This document shows positions 12,815 through 25,600 of a stretch of DNA of 64,000 nt, in pieces. Where the stretch lies: assembly GCA_037042915.1 (NCBI GenBank), contig CM073193.1:8742001-8806000 (forward strand). The letters run 5' to 3'. The notes beneath the pieces were generated by a model. That model had not been told where the DNA came from. It worked only from the letters and a program-made list of their open reading frames with translations, and did not search any database. Every line of letters begins with the position of its first letter. Within the stretch, counting starts at the first letter, position 1. The position numbers and the translations under genes were made by a program. The stretch is from Auricularia sp. M13. Taxonomy: Eukaryota > Basidiomycota > Agaricomycetes > Auriculariales > Auriculariaceae.

Positions 12815-13352
12815 GCCATGGTACGCCCGCAGTCAGTATGTATATCCCTCCGTCACTCACACCTCCCCCAGGCTCTCGATACCCAACGCTGTAGTGTGTT
12901 GTGTATGCTAATGCCCGTCGACGTTCTTCCTGCGTGCTCGTTGTTATCGGCCCCTGCTCTGGCTCTTCCTAAGTAGTGCTGTCGCTGATACTGATACTGA
13001 TACTCGTTGCTCTCTTGTGTGCTGTACTGTAGCTTATTACCTTACGCGTACCTCCTACTTACTTAGTCAATGTCAATGCCCTTTCATGCAAGTGAGATTG
13101 ACTGTGACTCACCTCAGACTTGGCGCGACGACGATGATGCCTGGAGACTGCCGGCCGTGACGATCGGTGCAAATGAAACACAGTATGATTATCCCCGGCT
13201 ACTGGACGGTGGACCGGCGACCGTTGGTTGGCCCTTGGTCTGGTCATCCTCCGCTGCGCCCAACGTCGACCGCCGCACTGACACTGACTCTGAGGTGAGT
13301 GCAGCGGCCGGTTCAAGCGGCGCCTGTGGACGCTTCTTAGCTGACGACGACG
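12815..13352. other. Intergenic region between the CxxC-peptide genes and the hydratase gene
   Basis: This stretch holds the 3' flank of the second CxxC-peptide gene and the 5' flank of the enoyl-CoA hydratase gene. GATACT repeats occur near 12985-13003. No further gene is seen. Confidence 0.5.
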
Positions 13353-16300
13353 ATGCCCGCAGCACATAACGACATGATCGGCCGCTCCATGCTGGGTCTC
13401 GTCGACCCCGACCCCGAACCCCAAGGCATTTTGCTCGTCGACAGGCCCGAGCCGCACATCCTCGTCCTCACGATGAACCGCCCCGACGTCCTGAACGCCA
13501 TGAGCCCCGAGCTCGAGGCTGCGCTTGCGAGGGAGCTCGACGCGTTCGACCGTGACGAGGACCTTTGGTGCGTGGCGACCATGACGGCGAGACGGGACAG
13601 TGATACTGAACTGAATGGATTCGCAGGGTCTGCGTGATAGCGGGTAAAGGACGTCTGTTCTGCGCCGGCGCCGACCTCGCAGCGTGCGTCCATCCCCTCC
13701 CCCCTCCCCCCTTCCCCTCTCCTCCCCTTACCCACCACCCCGCTCACCCGCCCACAGATGGCAGCACCGCCAATCCAGCAAAGCAGCAGGCACGGAGACG
13801 GCCGAGCTGCTCGGCGGCGCGCACGGTTTCGGCGCGCTCTCGCGGCGCACGGCGAGCAGCAAACCCATCATCGCGGCCGTGCACGGCGGCGGCGCGTACG
13901 GCGGCGGCTGCGAGATCGTGCTTAACGCCGACCTCGTCGTCGCGGAGGAGGGCGCGAAGTTTGCGCTGCCCGAGGCGCTCAGGGGTGTGGTTGCTGCGCA
14001 GGGCGGTATTCCGCGCGTGGCGGCTGTTGCTGGGCATCAGGTGCGTTTGGCCTTTCTTGTCAGCGAGGCGACGGTGCTGGTGCTGACTGCTGACGGCGAT
14101 TTTGTAGCTCGCGGCGGAGATGCTCTTCACAGGGCGCACCGTCAGCGCCAAAGAGGCCTACGAGCGGTTCAGATTGTGAGTCCCGTCCCGTCCTCTCCTT
14201 CCCCTAGCTTGCCACTCTACACTCTACACTCTGCGCGCCCAAAGTTTTCGCACTGCACCCGAGCAGAGCAGAGCTGCCTTGTCCTGCACCCCAGTTTCCC
14301 CATTCCACCGCACCTGTACTCGGGTGCACGTCTAGCGCCCGAGACCTGCCTTCTGCAGTCCCTGGGCGGCGGGTCGGACCTGCTTGCGCGGTTATCTGCT
14401 GGCCTTTTACCTGCGCTGGGTTCTAGCCCACGTAGTCCCTGCGCGCGCGATCGCGAGCAGTACGACGACGAGGGGCGCACATGCTGCCCCTTTCACTTTC
14501 CTTGTTCCCTCTACACACCTACCTACCCATCTGCTCGCGCCGCGTCCACGCGCGCCAGGTGGTTTGATATTCTGCCTTCTACCTGCGCGCGGGCTTCTAG
14601 CCTACGCGCTTCCTGTGAGCGAGCAGTACGACGGCGCGGGAGCAGGGCATGTGCGCCATCTGCTCCTTTCCTTATTCTGTCTGCACACCCACCCATCTCC
14701 TCGCGTCCACGCGCCCGAGGCGGTTTGCAATTCTGCCTTCTACCTGCGCGCTGCGCGCTGCCTGTGCGCGAGCAGTACGAGAGGGGGAGTGCACGCGGGC
14801 CACACCCACCCATCTGCTCGCGTCCACGCGCCCGAGGCGGTTTGCAAATCTGCCTTCTTTTTGCGCGCGGGCTTCTAGCCTACGCACTGTAGACCCTGCG
14901 CGCGAGCAGTACGACGACGCGGATGCGCCACTGTCCGTCGAGCTTCATACTCCACCGCCCTAGACCTCTGCCTTCCCGCCACCCATTTCAGCGCATCCCC
15001 TCCCGATTGCAACTTGAAAACACATCCCCTCCCGATTGCAACTTGAACACCGAACGCCGGGCGCGCTCTTGTTGCCTTCACCTCACGCCGCCCAGCATCC
15101 ATCCGCTGCCGCCCAGTCCACATTCTTTTACACCCTGAACGCGCGCTTTAGTTATGCATTCATTCAAGACTCCCGCACGCGCGCAGACAATCTCGCTCTC
15201 TCTTCCTTGCGCTCGCGTGCGCGCTACGCGCCCTTCAAGCTATTTCACGCGCCCGCGTCCCAGGCTGCACGGCAGCTGAAGGCGCGCTGTCGCGGGACGC
15301 CTTTGCGTCCCTGGCCTGCCTGCCCTGCGCATAATCTTTTTTGCTGTTAAATTTCATTCACACCTTGCCCTCGCATTTTGCGTTTCGCCGCGACGTCGCT
15401 TCGTGATAATCCATGTTGTTTTGTTTGTTCCCTTCCCACCGCGATTCTGCTTCGTTTTTTGCTCTGGTGGAACAGGAACCGGCAGAAGAATGGCAGTGGA
15501 TGCACGACCAACCGCGGAAGAGCGGGCACATCCCGCCTGTCGCTGTTCGTTGCTTGCTTGCTCGCTTTAGGCTGCGACGACCGGGACGGCGCGTGCCCGC
15601 TCGAGCTTGATCTGGCGCCGCCGTTCCCGCGGTGCACGGGCGACGGGATGCGCCCGTTGCTTTCTTTTTTTTTTTTCGCTTTAGGCAATAGCCGTGCTTG
15701 CGTCCGTGATGTCGCTGTTGAGGTCAAGACGTGGAATGCCGTTCCCACCGTCCGCTCCCCGCCCGCCCTGGGTCAATCTCCTCCCTCGTGCTGCCGTCCC
15801 ATCGCACATTTTCCGTTCACGTCACGTCAAGCGGGGGAGCACATCGTTTATTCTTCCCTTTGCCCGATCGAGAAGGCTCATGACACATGGGACCGCTGGG
15901 CCAGCCCGTGCTGTCCATACCCTTGCGCCCTGAACGTGCGGGCGCGCGGCAGGCCGGGTCTCCAGTGGCCTCTGGAGATTTGCGAGGTGGCGGCGAGCCC
16001 GATCCAGGCAGTGGCCTCGTTGTTGCGGCATGCCTCGCGCACCATATGATATGATCACTCCGCGTCCTCACGCGCACGCCTGTTTCCCCGCACGGGCTGG
16101 CTACACTTACACTTTGCCCCGTTATTCCCTATCCCCCTATTTCTTGTTCTTTTGTTCCTGGACCTGACTTGAGCCCGGTTCGTCCCGCGCGTGCGCGAGC
16201 TCGGATCAGACAGGGTTTCGCGGGACCACAGTGAAAACGCGTGCGCACGATTTCATTATCGATGCGGGATGGACGGGATGAAGACGGGATGGAGGGCGAT

Positions 16301-18360
16301 AGACTATCGATGCGCGGATGTCCGTCTGGCGCATGCCGGGCGAGTCTCGTGCTCATGCTCATGATCGTGCTCGTGCTCGTGCTCGTGCTCGTCGGCACGC
16401 AGAAGTGACTTCATCGTCATCGTCATCTTCATCTCGGAGGCGAAGCCTCTCTCCGAGCTGCACGCCGCGTCCGAGATTACCTGCCTGCCTGCCTATCCCC
16501 TCTGCTATCGTAGACGTCACCCCCTATCCTATCCCGTCCTGCCGTCCTCGGAGATCTCCCTCTAGCCGCACCTCACTCTAATCTATTTATTCTATCGACC
16601 GGCACTGACGCCACATCACATCGCACAGCGTGAACGAAGTCGTGCCGCGCGGGCAGGCGCTCCCGGCGGCGCTGGCGCTCGCGCGGCGCGTGTGCGCGGC
16701 GTCGCCCGACGCCGTGCGCTCGTCCAAGCGCGCGCTGGTCATTGCGCGCTCGCAGCCCGGCGTGGAGCGCGCGTTTGAAGAGCACGCGAGGACGCCCGAG
16801 GCGCTCGCTGTGTATACTGGCAGGAATATCAAGGTGCGTTGCGTTGTTCTTGATTTTCTATTTTCTTTTTTTTTTCTTTGGGTTTTGGGTTTTGGTGGTG
16901 GCGAGTTCTGGCCGTCTTTTTGCCAGAACCATTCTGGTTGTCTTTGCCAATTCCTGCCGTCTTTGCCAAACCCATTTCCGGCGTGTCAGGCAGCCAATTC
17001 TGGCGTGCTTTGCGGCCGGTTTTTCTCGAATTACTTTTCATGCTCTACGCACGCTCCGTTTTTGGGTCGCGCTATGCGATCATGTCTTCCTTCTATTTTT
17101 TTTCTACCCGCGAGCCTTTTCGGTGCGCTTCGCGCAAATTTGGCAGGACCTGTCGGTGTCGCTCTGCCAGTGCCGGCTCCGCACGGACAACCGATGGTCA
17201 TTGGTCGCGCGTGCGCCTGTCCTGTATTGCACGGGTGGTCTTATCGTTGCGAGGGCGATGGATGGGCGCGTGCATCCGACACGGAGTGGCTGGCTCCACC
17301 TGCGACTTGCGAGCGCAGACCACAATAAACGAATGAATAGGCTGGCTGGCTTGGCTGGCATTGGACAGCGCATTGCACGCGTTGGGCGCGCAAACACGAC
17401 GGCTGACTGGTGCGCAACCACTGCGCCCGTTCTTGGCCTCCACCTCGCTCGTCATCGCGCGGTGGCTGACCGCTTGTCACTGGCCAGCCAGTCCTATCCT
17501 GTGGCGCAAAGCCTGCATGGTTCCTTTGCGCTGCCACCCAACGCCTCCTATACACAACACTCTTCCCGCTCTGCGGTGGGTTGTTTGGTGGGGAGGGAAG
17601 GGGACCTCTCGTGTGAGCGTTCGCGCTCCTTCCGTCGTCTCGCACTTGGCTCGTCTTCTGCGCAGTGAGTCAGCCACTCGCTAATTCCTGGCGACACACC
17701 CAGCCAGTCAGCGCCATACCGCTTATTCTATTGCATTTGACTTGTTATTTCGGCGCCCTTTCCTTCGGCGCGAGGCCATGGTCACCGTCAAGTGCCCAAT
17801 TCTGCGTTATCGCACCTATTATGAGCTAGGCCGCAGCGCTTATACTCTTGCTCGTGCTCGTGCGTCTTGTCTATTGTCGCCCCGGGCTTGTTTGCTCGGG
17901 GGTGCGTCATGCCGGGCCCCGCACGTCCGGCACGCACACGATTCATGGCCAGCGCGTCGCCGCTCACGCTCACGTGCCGCCCGACCGGCACGGCGCTCAC
18001 GTGCACGCCGTCGCAGTCGCCTTGGCGACTCGGGGGCAGCCTCGTCATCGCCGCTGCCGAACCCGACCAGCGCCACCGAGCCAGAGGTCAGCTCGGTGGA
18101 GCCGCTCCTCGACCCCGTTTCATCTCCTTTATTATTATCAATTCTCAGTGCGAGCGCGCGGCCCCTTTTTCGTGCCGCGTGTTTGTTATATTATTACTTT
18201 GTGCCTTGCTCCGCTCATCGCTGACGTCGCTGCAGGAAGGCCTGGCCGCGTTCGTCGAGGTGCGCCTGAGCTCTCGGCCGTACTCGGCGCTGACCTTGTT
18301 CTTTGTTCCGGCGTGCCGCAGAAACGCAAGCCCGTGTGGACCAACTCCGCGAGGCTTTGA
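13353..18360 (+). CDS. Enoyl-CoA hydratase/isomerase family protein
   Basis: Seven exons keep frame: 13353-13567, 13627-13683, 13758-14040, 14108-14175, 16629-16833, 18236-18259 and 18322-18360. They encode about 296 residues, the normal size for this family. Crotonase-fold marks are all present: VLTMNRPDVLNAMS near the N-terminus, the oxyanion segment AGKGRLFCAGADL, the second signature KPIIAAVHGGGAYGGGCEI, FALPEALRGVV, FVNEVVPRGQALPAAL, and the classical C-terminal EGLAAFVEKRKPVW. The family hydrates 2-enoyl-CoA or handles related acyl-CoAs; the substrate cannot be read from sequence. No clear mitochondrial leader or C-terminal SKL is seen; the tail is NSARL. Introns 4 and 5 are 2453 and 1402 nt, extreme beside the usual 50-75 nt here, and intron 4 contains tandem repeats. 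Exon 6 is only 24 nt. Confidence 0.88.
14403..14925. repeat. Imperfect tandem repeat inside hydratase intron 4
   Basis: Four degenerate copies start near 14403, 14575, 14736 and 14853. Each has the order CCTTCTACCTGCGCGC, GGCTTCTAGCCTACGC, GCGAGCAGTACGA, then a C/T-rich stretch with CACCCATCTGCTCGCG and a CGTCCACGCGCCCGAGG box. Unit spacing falls from about 172 to 117 bp because later copies have internal losses. No coding meaning is apparent. Confidence 0.75.
16347..16393. repeat. GTGCTC hexamer microsatellite in intron 4
   Basis: About five to seven copies of a GTGCTC/ATGCTC hexamer, followed by TCATCGTCATC repeats at about 16411-16430. It lies within the 2453-nt intron of the hydratase gene. 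Confidence 0.7.
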
Positions 18361-18900
18361 GAGCGGGTACATATCAGACCGAAGCTACTGGAACTTGTGC
18401 TGTAGGTGTTGGACTGACGCTGCGCGCGAATGGCCAATACTATGTATTGTGGATCGGATGAAATACTATCTTCTTGCTCAGGTCCTCGATGCCTGTGTTG
18501 GTCGCAAATGCGATTTTCGTGAGGTTGACCAATGGCGTGGCCTTGCATTTGCTGGGGATCTGCTGATCATCTGCACCCGCAGCGAAAGTCCTTATCAAGG
18601 TCAGAGCCTTCAAATAAAACTTCATGTGCCTCAGCGATAACGGCGATACGGTGACTTCAGAAACTACCATGCGGAGCTGTTCACGGATCCGACGAACTTG
18701 GACAATCAAAGGCAAACAATGGCGTCTTCATTATGACAGCACACAACACTAGAACCATCATTCATTCAGCTTACCAGTGTATTTTCCTACCTTCGAGGGA
18801 TACCTCGGACATACTTTGTAAGTACAGATACCGTGCATGTGCAAAGAATCAAACAAACCTGCCAGGGCCAACACGCTTTGTTCCGGTCACTGCGCAGCGA

Positions 18901-18910
18901 TTTATATATA
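18901..18910 (+). promoter_or_regulatory. TATA box of small secreted protein gene
   Basis: TTTATATATA lies 70 nt upstream of the ATG at 18980. It is the only such AT-rich box near this start. Confidence 0.5.
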
Positions 18911-18979
18911 ACGCTCCATGTTGGACAAGATTGTGTCCCCAGAGTCTCTCCCTGCGTCTCGTCCACCCACCCAGTCACC

Positions 18980-19375
18980 ATGCGTCTTTCGTTTGCATTC
19001 GTTGCCCTCTCCGCGGTCGTCGCTCTTGCCTCGCCCGCCGACCTGTAAGTCCTCAAACAGTCACATCTGTTTTTCTACGACTCGAACTGAAACATATCTA
19101 TGAAAAGCGTCTCGCGCGAGCCGTGCTATGCGCTCGGCCGCCGCCTTGCGTGCCCGATTGTCCCGTGCCCGCGTGAGCTTCACGAAGCCCCGTGCGTTGC
19201 CAATGCAAGCGCATCTCGACCTCGCACCTGACATTCCAAAATTTCTATCAGTGCCAAGCGTGAGGCCGCCGCGCTCGCATGCCGCAGCGGCTCCGAGCTC
19301 GAGCGCCGCGCGTTCGACGATGGCGCCCTCGCCGCGCGCCAGGCTGGCTGCCTGCCCGTGCACTGCGACACTTGA
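18980..19375 (+). CDS. Small secreted Cys-containing protein (about 90 aa)
   Basis: Three proposed exons (18980-19044, 19108-19191, 19252-19375) join in frame with GT-AG introns of 63 and 60 nt. The product of about 90 residues starts with a clean signal peptide, MRLSFAFVALSAVVALASPA. The mature part has six cysteines in the contexts EPCYA, LACPI, VPCPR, LACRS, AGCLP and VHCDT, plus Lys-Arg and Arg-Arg pairs that could be Kex2 sites. This is the usual make-up of fungal small secreted proteins. The family is not recognised. The TATA box 70 nt upstream supports the start. The middle exon rests only on splice-site and frame reading. Confidence 0.55.
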
Positions 19376-22300
19376 TCTGTTGACTGCCGCCAGTGTTGAT
19401 CCGCATCTGCGCTCCGTTTTTGGTAGCAATACGATGATCGAACACGCGGGCTCGCGCTGATTTTGTGAAAGCTTGGTCACGGCAGTGAGTTTCGACGGCC
19501 TGAACCTCAGAGACACCATGTGGGCCAACAAGCTTTACTTATCTTTTGAGCGTGAGCTGTGGCCATTGATCAATAATGAGCAAAACCTAGGTCAAGTAAC
19601 AGTTGAGGATGGACACGGAGTTCAGTCGGAGACCCAATGCCTTCCACTTCCACGACTTATCACTGCATTGCCATGCGTCCAAACGGTCAGGCGTGCGCAG
19701 AGCATCTCTGTCATCGCTATCCGCACAATGCGGCGAAAGCAGCTAGCTACGATGAGCGCGGGGGTCGTGTAGCTCGCAACGGTCTTCCGCCTTGGCTACA
19801 CACACCCGTGCACACAGCGTGTACTGCTCCACGACGTGTATGTAACTCTTCCGGGAAGCGACTACTGGGCATTATTGCTTTTTCCGTCAGTCGGCACGTC
19901 TAACGCGTGCTCGGACTGCCCATCGCTCGATATCTGGCGTGCACATCTGAAGATAGGTCTACCGATTCGGCCGGCCTTCCGACCACACTTGTTCTCCACG
20001 CTCATGCCATCCGCCACACATATCGTGCCATGTAATGACGCGCAGGTTCTGTGGGGATCGCGGGAATGCTGGAACGGTAGCCTGAGGGTCATCGGCCAGC
20101 TCACACAGAATTGAAGTGCTTGATCCCCGAACGGAAGCGCCTGAGCGCGGCGCGCGATGAGCTCGACGGAGGCATGTCGGCTCAGGAGCTAATGAACTAG
20201 TTGCTTGAACTTGAACTGGACGCTGAGACGAATGGGGAAAGAGAAATCTCTTGAACATCAGCGGAGGACCGCGGACTATATACTCGGTACACACGAGCTG
20301 GCTGCTGGCAAGGCACTGATACAGCGTTGAGAGCACGTGCTACTGAGCCCCTACAGAGTCTGCACGCCTAGCCACGAATGCAGTACTCACCGCATTCATG
20401 GACCCAGGTCCAGCGCCGATATCGACAAACCGAGAAATTGCTCACAGCTGCCGCCCCTAACTTATCAGGCATACCTTGCAACTGCTTTTCTTTCCCACAA
20501 TTTCACCTCACGTTGATATCCAGACTTTTCCAGTTCCCTTGTGCGCGTCAAACGTCGCTGCTTGCCGCATCCTCAACTGCAAGCCATCGCTTCTATGACG
20601 TTTCCTGTCCTCTCAAACAACCCCCTTCTCGCTTCTCCGGCTGCCTGATTACGGCTAGCTTTGTCGTCTGTTTCTCATGATAGAGGATTCTCGTCTCTTT
20701 CACTTGCTTGGAGACTGCTCGCTCCGTCTTGGTCCTCGCGCATCGTACTCGCCCTCGATATTCGTTCCAGGTCGCGCAGAAGTTATCACTTTTTCTGGCG
20801 AGAGCATCCGTACTGCGAGAGAGTCTGCTTATGTCGTTATTGCGGAGTAGCACTGTCGTTCATTCGCATGCATTTTTCGTGTGCAATCGGAAGCAAAGGA
20901 GCCCGTGGTGTAACGCCCTTGACGATGTCCTCGATCTCCTACCGTCCAGCATTAAACGTGTCCCTCCTGTGACCAGAGCTAGGTCAGTCTGAAACTTGAA
21001 CGAGTCGTTCCAGCTTGGATAATTACAGGCTGGACGCAACTGCAGGCTGCGTGCAAGCGCAAATCATATTGACGGCGACGAGAAGATCCTGGACTTATTA
21101 AGCAGATAAGTTCATTGCGCGACCAGTGTCGGGATGACATACGGGGTCTTGGTGACCCGAAATCTCGTCACCGTCCCCGGGCTTCAGCCACTCTAGACGA
21201 CTATGTTCTCACCTCTTCTGTTACATTTCCGTTCATTTTGAGATGCGTAAGGCTCTCTCACATGGAGACGAGATCCGGAAAATATTACTTACTGTCCTGC
21301 CCATCAATGATCTTTTCTGTTTTGCCACATCTCTTGCTTGCTTATTACATTCGCCCAGCTTCATTTTCACGTCCCAGACTGAATGCTAATAAAACCCTAC
21401 GTTCTCATAGATGATGAATACCAGGAAATACCCTCCTTGCGCGTGCGCGCCTGTTGCAGCAAAACTCCGGGGGTAGAGGTATTGATGTCAGGACGTCCCT
21501 TCCTGTGCGATTGCATATTCCTGCGCTGCGCCGCAGAACTGCAGCTGAGTGAGCTTGAGAATCTGTGATGCAATTCAGCCGCGGGGCGCGAGGGTAGGCA
21601 ACCGTCCGGGGCGAGTGAGTCATTGTCACGTTACTGCCGTGTCTCCTGCAGCTTAGCTACGATAGTGAGTTACGTGTTGTCGTCCGCTTTCCCTCCTCTA
21701 TCTCAGGCTAACAGTCTATAAACCAGTACTATTCAATCGTGAGGACTGCGCATGAGAACCAAATCTGCCCATCACGAATGCGGTCTGGGAATCTATCGCA
21801 AGGTCCGTATTCAGCACAACGTGAGAGCCACGTGAGGCCGGACGATTCTATTCAGAAACCCCCTTTCCCGGAGAAACCGGTTTCCATCACGGTGATAGAT
21901 TCTCTGAGTCCGCCGAATCCGAACACAAGGATGATTTCTCCCCAATTTATATTGTATAGAGACAGGCACTGACTCAAATCTGTCCAGCCGCACCATATTG
22001 TAATGATATCGATCGGTAGATAAGGCCAATATATTTGATCATGTTGTTTACATTCTCCATTTAATTCCTCCTGGAACTGTGTGCACCGCACAACGCCGTG
22101 CAGCCATGCAGTTAAAAGCACATCTCACGAAGGCAAAGGTCTAATAATAGATGTTTCGTCCATTCGCAAGACGTGGGTATTAGTAAGGTAACGCAATGAC
22201 CGCCGCTGCCAGTTTTTCCGGAGTTGTGAGCTGAGAGATTTCCCCAGTGCCAACGAGTTTGATATAAACTATGCTCCATTTCTCAACCACTCATAGCCAA

Positions 22301-22647
22301 AATAAAAGAGCAGCTTGACGGATTTAACAGCTGCGCCGAGTGACTGGAGCAGCTGATCGCATCGATCTTGCGGATCAGAGTCCTTATCTGCGCAGAAACC
22401 CCAGAAACAGGGGTTTCTCAATAGAATTTTCCCGTGAGGCCACGTGCGATAGTCCACCTTTCCCAATTGGAGAAGCACATGGCGATCCTGGATGAAGAGT
22501 GCTGTGGACGTTCGACAGATAAACTGACCTTTGGACTGCGCCCGGATGCCGAGAGGGAGGATAAATAGCAAGCTCATTCACTACCAGGACTTATTATCTC
22601 CTGTTCCTTCAGCCACTCCCTCTCGGACCAAGATATTTTTCTCCAGA
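19376..22647. other. About 3.3 kb without a recognisable gene
   Basis: Only short, patternless open frames are present on both strands. No TIRs or family motifs were found. The part near 21.8-22.5 kb is more AT-rich and may contain decayed mobile DNA, but I cannot name it. Confidence 0.45.
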
Positions 22648-25600
22648 ATGCGAACCGTCGGCCGTGTTGTTCGCGGCAATTGCCGTGCTCGGGTCCAAGA
22701 TCGACTTTAACGACCCTCAGCTGTGAGTACCTGAACGGTCGACGTACCTTTGTTGGTTGCGCGTGCTGATATGATACCTCAAGAGCTGACAACAACGACC
22801 AGCCTGTCGTCGTTCCCGGGCGATACATCGTTGAGCTTTCGTCAAGCACAGGCAAGCGTGCCGAATCCGTAAGTGCTCACAGCGCATGGGCTAGTCTGAA
22901 TGCTGATGAATCTATCAGCTCCATGAAGAATTTCTCGACGAGCTTTACAAGCGCGCGGGTGGCAAGTTTGTGACTCGCCAAAAGTACAACTCGCCCATCT
23001 TCAATGGCATCACTGTGGAGTTGAATGTGGGCATTTGTCACATTGAAACCGTCGATCCTAACCGTATTTTCAGGCGCCAGAGGTGAACATTTGCCTCCTT
23101 GCCATCGTAGATTTCAGAGCACTGAGGTCGACAGGATATTGTCAATCTCGCCTCGATCCCTAACGTCGTGGCCGTGCGACCTGTCTACCTCTACCCTGGA
23201 CCAAAGTTTGTTCCTTCCCATTACCCGAGCAATAAATTCCTGCTAACTCGTACCGTAGGCCCGTCAAGCTTCACGTAGCTTCTGGGCCTGATGATCCCGC
23301 GGTTTGGCCTTACGGACAGAGCACACATATCATGACGGTACGTGACCGTGCCCCGTGAATATAGGTTCAGGCTTACGTGTGACAGGGTATTGACAAAGTC
23401 CATGCACAAGGGCTCACTGGGAAGGGCATCAGGATCGGAATGTAAGTCGTCTCGAGCCTATTGCCACAGTGTATCGACAATCGAAGTCTCGACACAGGCG
23501 TGGATTATAACCACCCGTCACTCGGTGGAGGCTTTGGTCCAGGATTTAAGTTCGCAGGTGAGCAGGCTTGACACAGGAGTGATAAACGGGCCTCTCATTT
23601 TGTCAAGGTGGTTACGATTTGGTTGGCGATAATTACAGTCCATTCGATCTGGTTCCAGCGCCCGACGACGACCCACTCGATACCTGTATGGGCCATGGTA
23701 CGCACGTAGCCGGAATCATCGGCTCCAATCCCGGCAACGATTTCAATATTACTGGTGTCGCGTATGACACCACTCTCTACGCTTACCGCGTCCTCGGATG
23801 CGCTGGCTGGACAGCGGACGACGTTATGATCGACGCCATGCTTCGCGCGTATCAGGACGACATGGACATCATCACAATGAGCATCGGGGAACTCAGCAAT
23901 TGGTCTGACGAACCCATTTCTGTTGTCGCGAGCCGTATCGCAGCCGCTGGCAAGGTTGTGACCATATCTGCGGGTGCGTCCCCCTTTTCGCGATGAGACT
24001 CGCGGACTCGATGAATCTATCAAGGAAATGACGGCACTTTCGGTCCATTCTTCTTCAGTGCCCCGGCGTCGGGGAGGGACGTCATTTCTGTCGCTTCGGT
24101 CGAAAAGTACGCGAAGTTCACGAACAGGCCGCTTCGATCGCTAACAATCCCTGACAGCACTGTCAGAATGTACCAAACGGCGACTACAAACGTCGCTCAT
24201 GATCCCATTGTAAGTCATAAATGTGCAACTTAACACGCACTCATGTAAACTCTCAGCCATACGTGGCGGTCAACGACGAACTTAACGGTCTTGATGGCCA
24301 GCCTTTGGATGTCCCTGAAACACCGCTGCCCATTTATGCACTCCAGACTGATCCAGGTGCGTGCCCAGCTTTGCGGGCAACTGCGTTTCAAACTGTTGCT
24401 AGAATCCAACTCCACGGCCTGCTCCCCACTTGGGGACGACGTACCTGACCTTTCGGGCTATATTGTCGTGTTCCGGTCTGCAACGCTGGACTGGGATAAC
24501 CTGGAAGACCTGTGTCCGGTTGTACGCCCGTCATTATTATCATGCCGGTTCACCATTTTGACTTTTGACGACGCTTAGGATGAGCAAGTTAGAAACATCG
24601 GCGCAAAGGTATATGGTCTGCAGTTGGCTTCGAACGGTGTTGAATCTTGTCCCAGGGCGCGCGAATGTTCATAATCTATGAGTTCGTACCCTTTTACGCA
24701 GATCATCAGGATGCATCTCATTTGACATAGTCCGATGTGGGTACCTTGGGTCCCGAACTTCCCAAACCAGATTGCGCTACTTAGGAACCACGACGACGGC
24801 GTTTTCGTGAGTTCCGCTCATATGTACCACGCTGACCCTTCTTCTGACCCAAGTGAAAGCTTGTCAACAAGTTCAACAAGGGCTCGAATGTGACTGTCAC
24901 CTTCCGCAAACAGAGCGGCGTCGATGTTCCTAACAAGGAAACGGGAGGACTGACTTCGTTTTTCTCGTCTTTTGGACCGACGCAGGACCTCTTGTTCAAA
25001 CCTGCTATCGGCGCCCCTGGAGGTGATTATTCTCAGACGAGAGTCCGAGCTGCTGTCTGACTTGGTGCAGGCAATATCACTAGCACTTACCTGACCAACC
25101 ACGGTAGTTGGGCCGTGGCCTCTGGGACAAGCATGGCGGCACCGTTCGTACGTATGACTCAGTCTCGTATGGATGTTGTTTCTCACCCAAATCCTAGATG
25201 GCGGGTAGCGCCGCGCTCCTCTTGCAGGCTCGGGGCAAGACGGTTGCTAAGAATGCTCGCAATATCCTGCAATCCACAGCAGTCGGCCTTCCTTCCTCTC
25301 GAGACAAAAATGCGCTGCCCCAGACCCTCTCGCAGCAGGGAGCGGGCCTAATCGACGTCTTCAACGCCGTCAATGTCCAGTCCGAAGTGTCCCCAGCAGA
25401 GCTGCTATTGAACGACACTGCGCATTGGAAAGGCGTGTACGTGCATCTCGCTTTATTACACTACGGTGTTATTGATGTGCCGCAAAGCCACAAGATCGCG
25501 ATCAAGAATTCGTCCAAGCGAAAGCAGACTTACGACCTGTCGCACCAGCCCGCAGGAACTGCAGTTACCATGCCTGTATGTTCACACTCTCAGGATCGCG

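Noticed and set aside
14403-14925. Regularly spaced repeats considered as CRISPR
   Set aside because: Units are degenerate, unequal in length and lie in a eukaryotic intron.
15378-16049. Open frame of 223 codons inside hydratase intron 4
   Set aside because: No motif and a competing frame on the other strand; kept as intron sequence.
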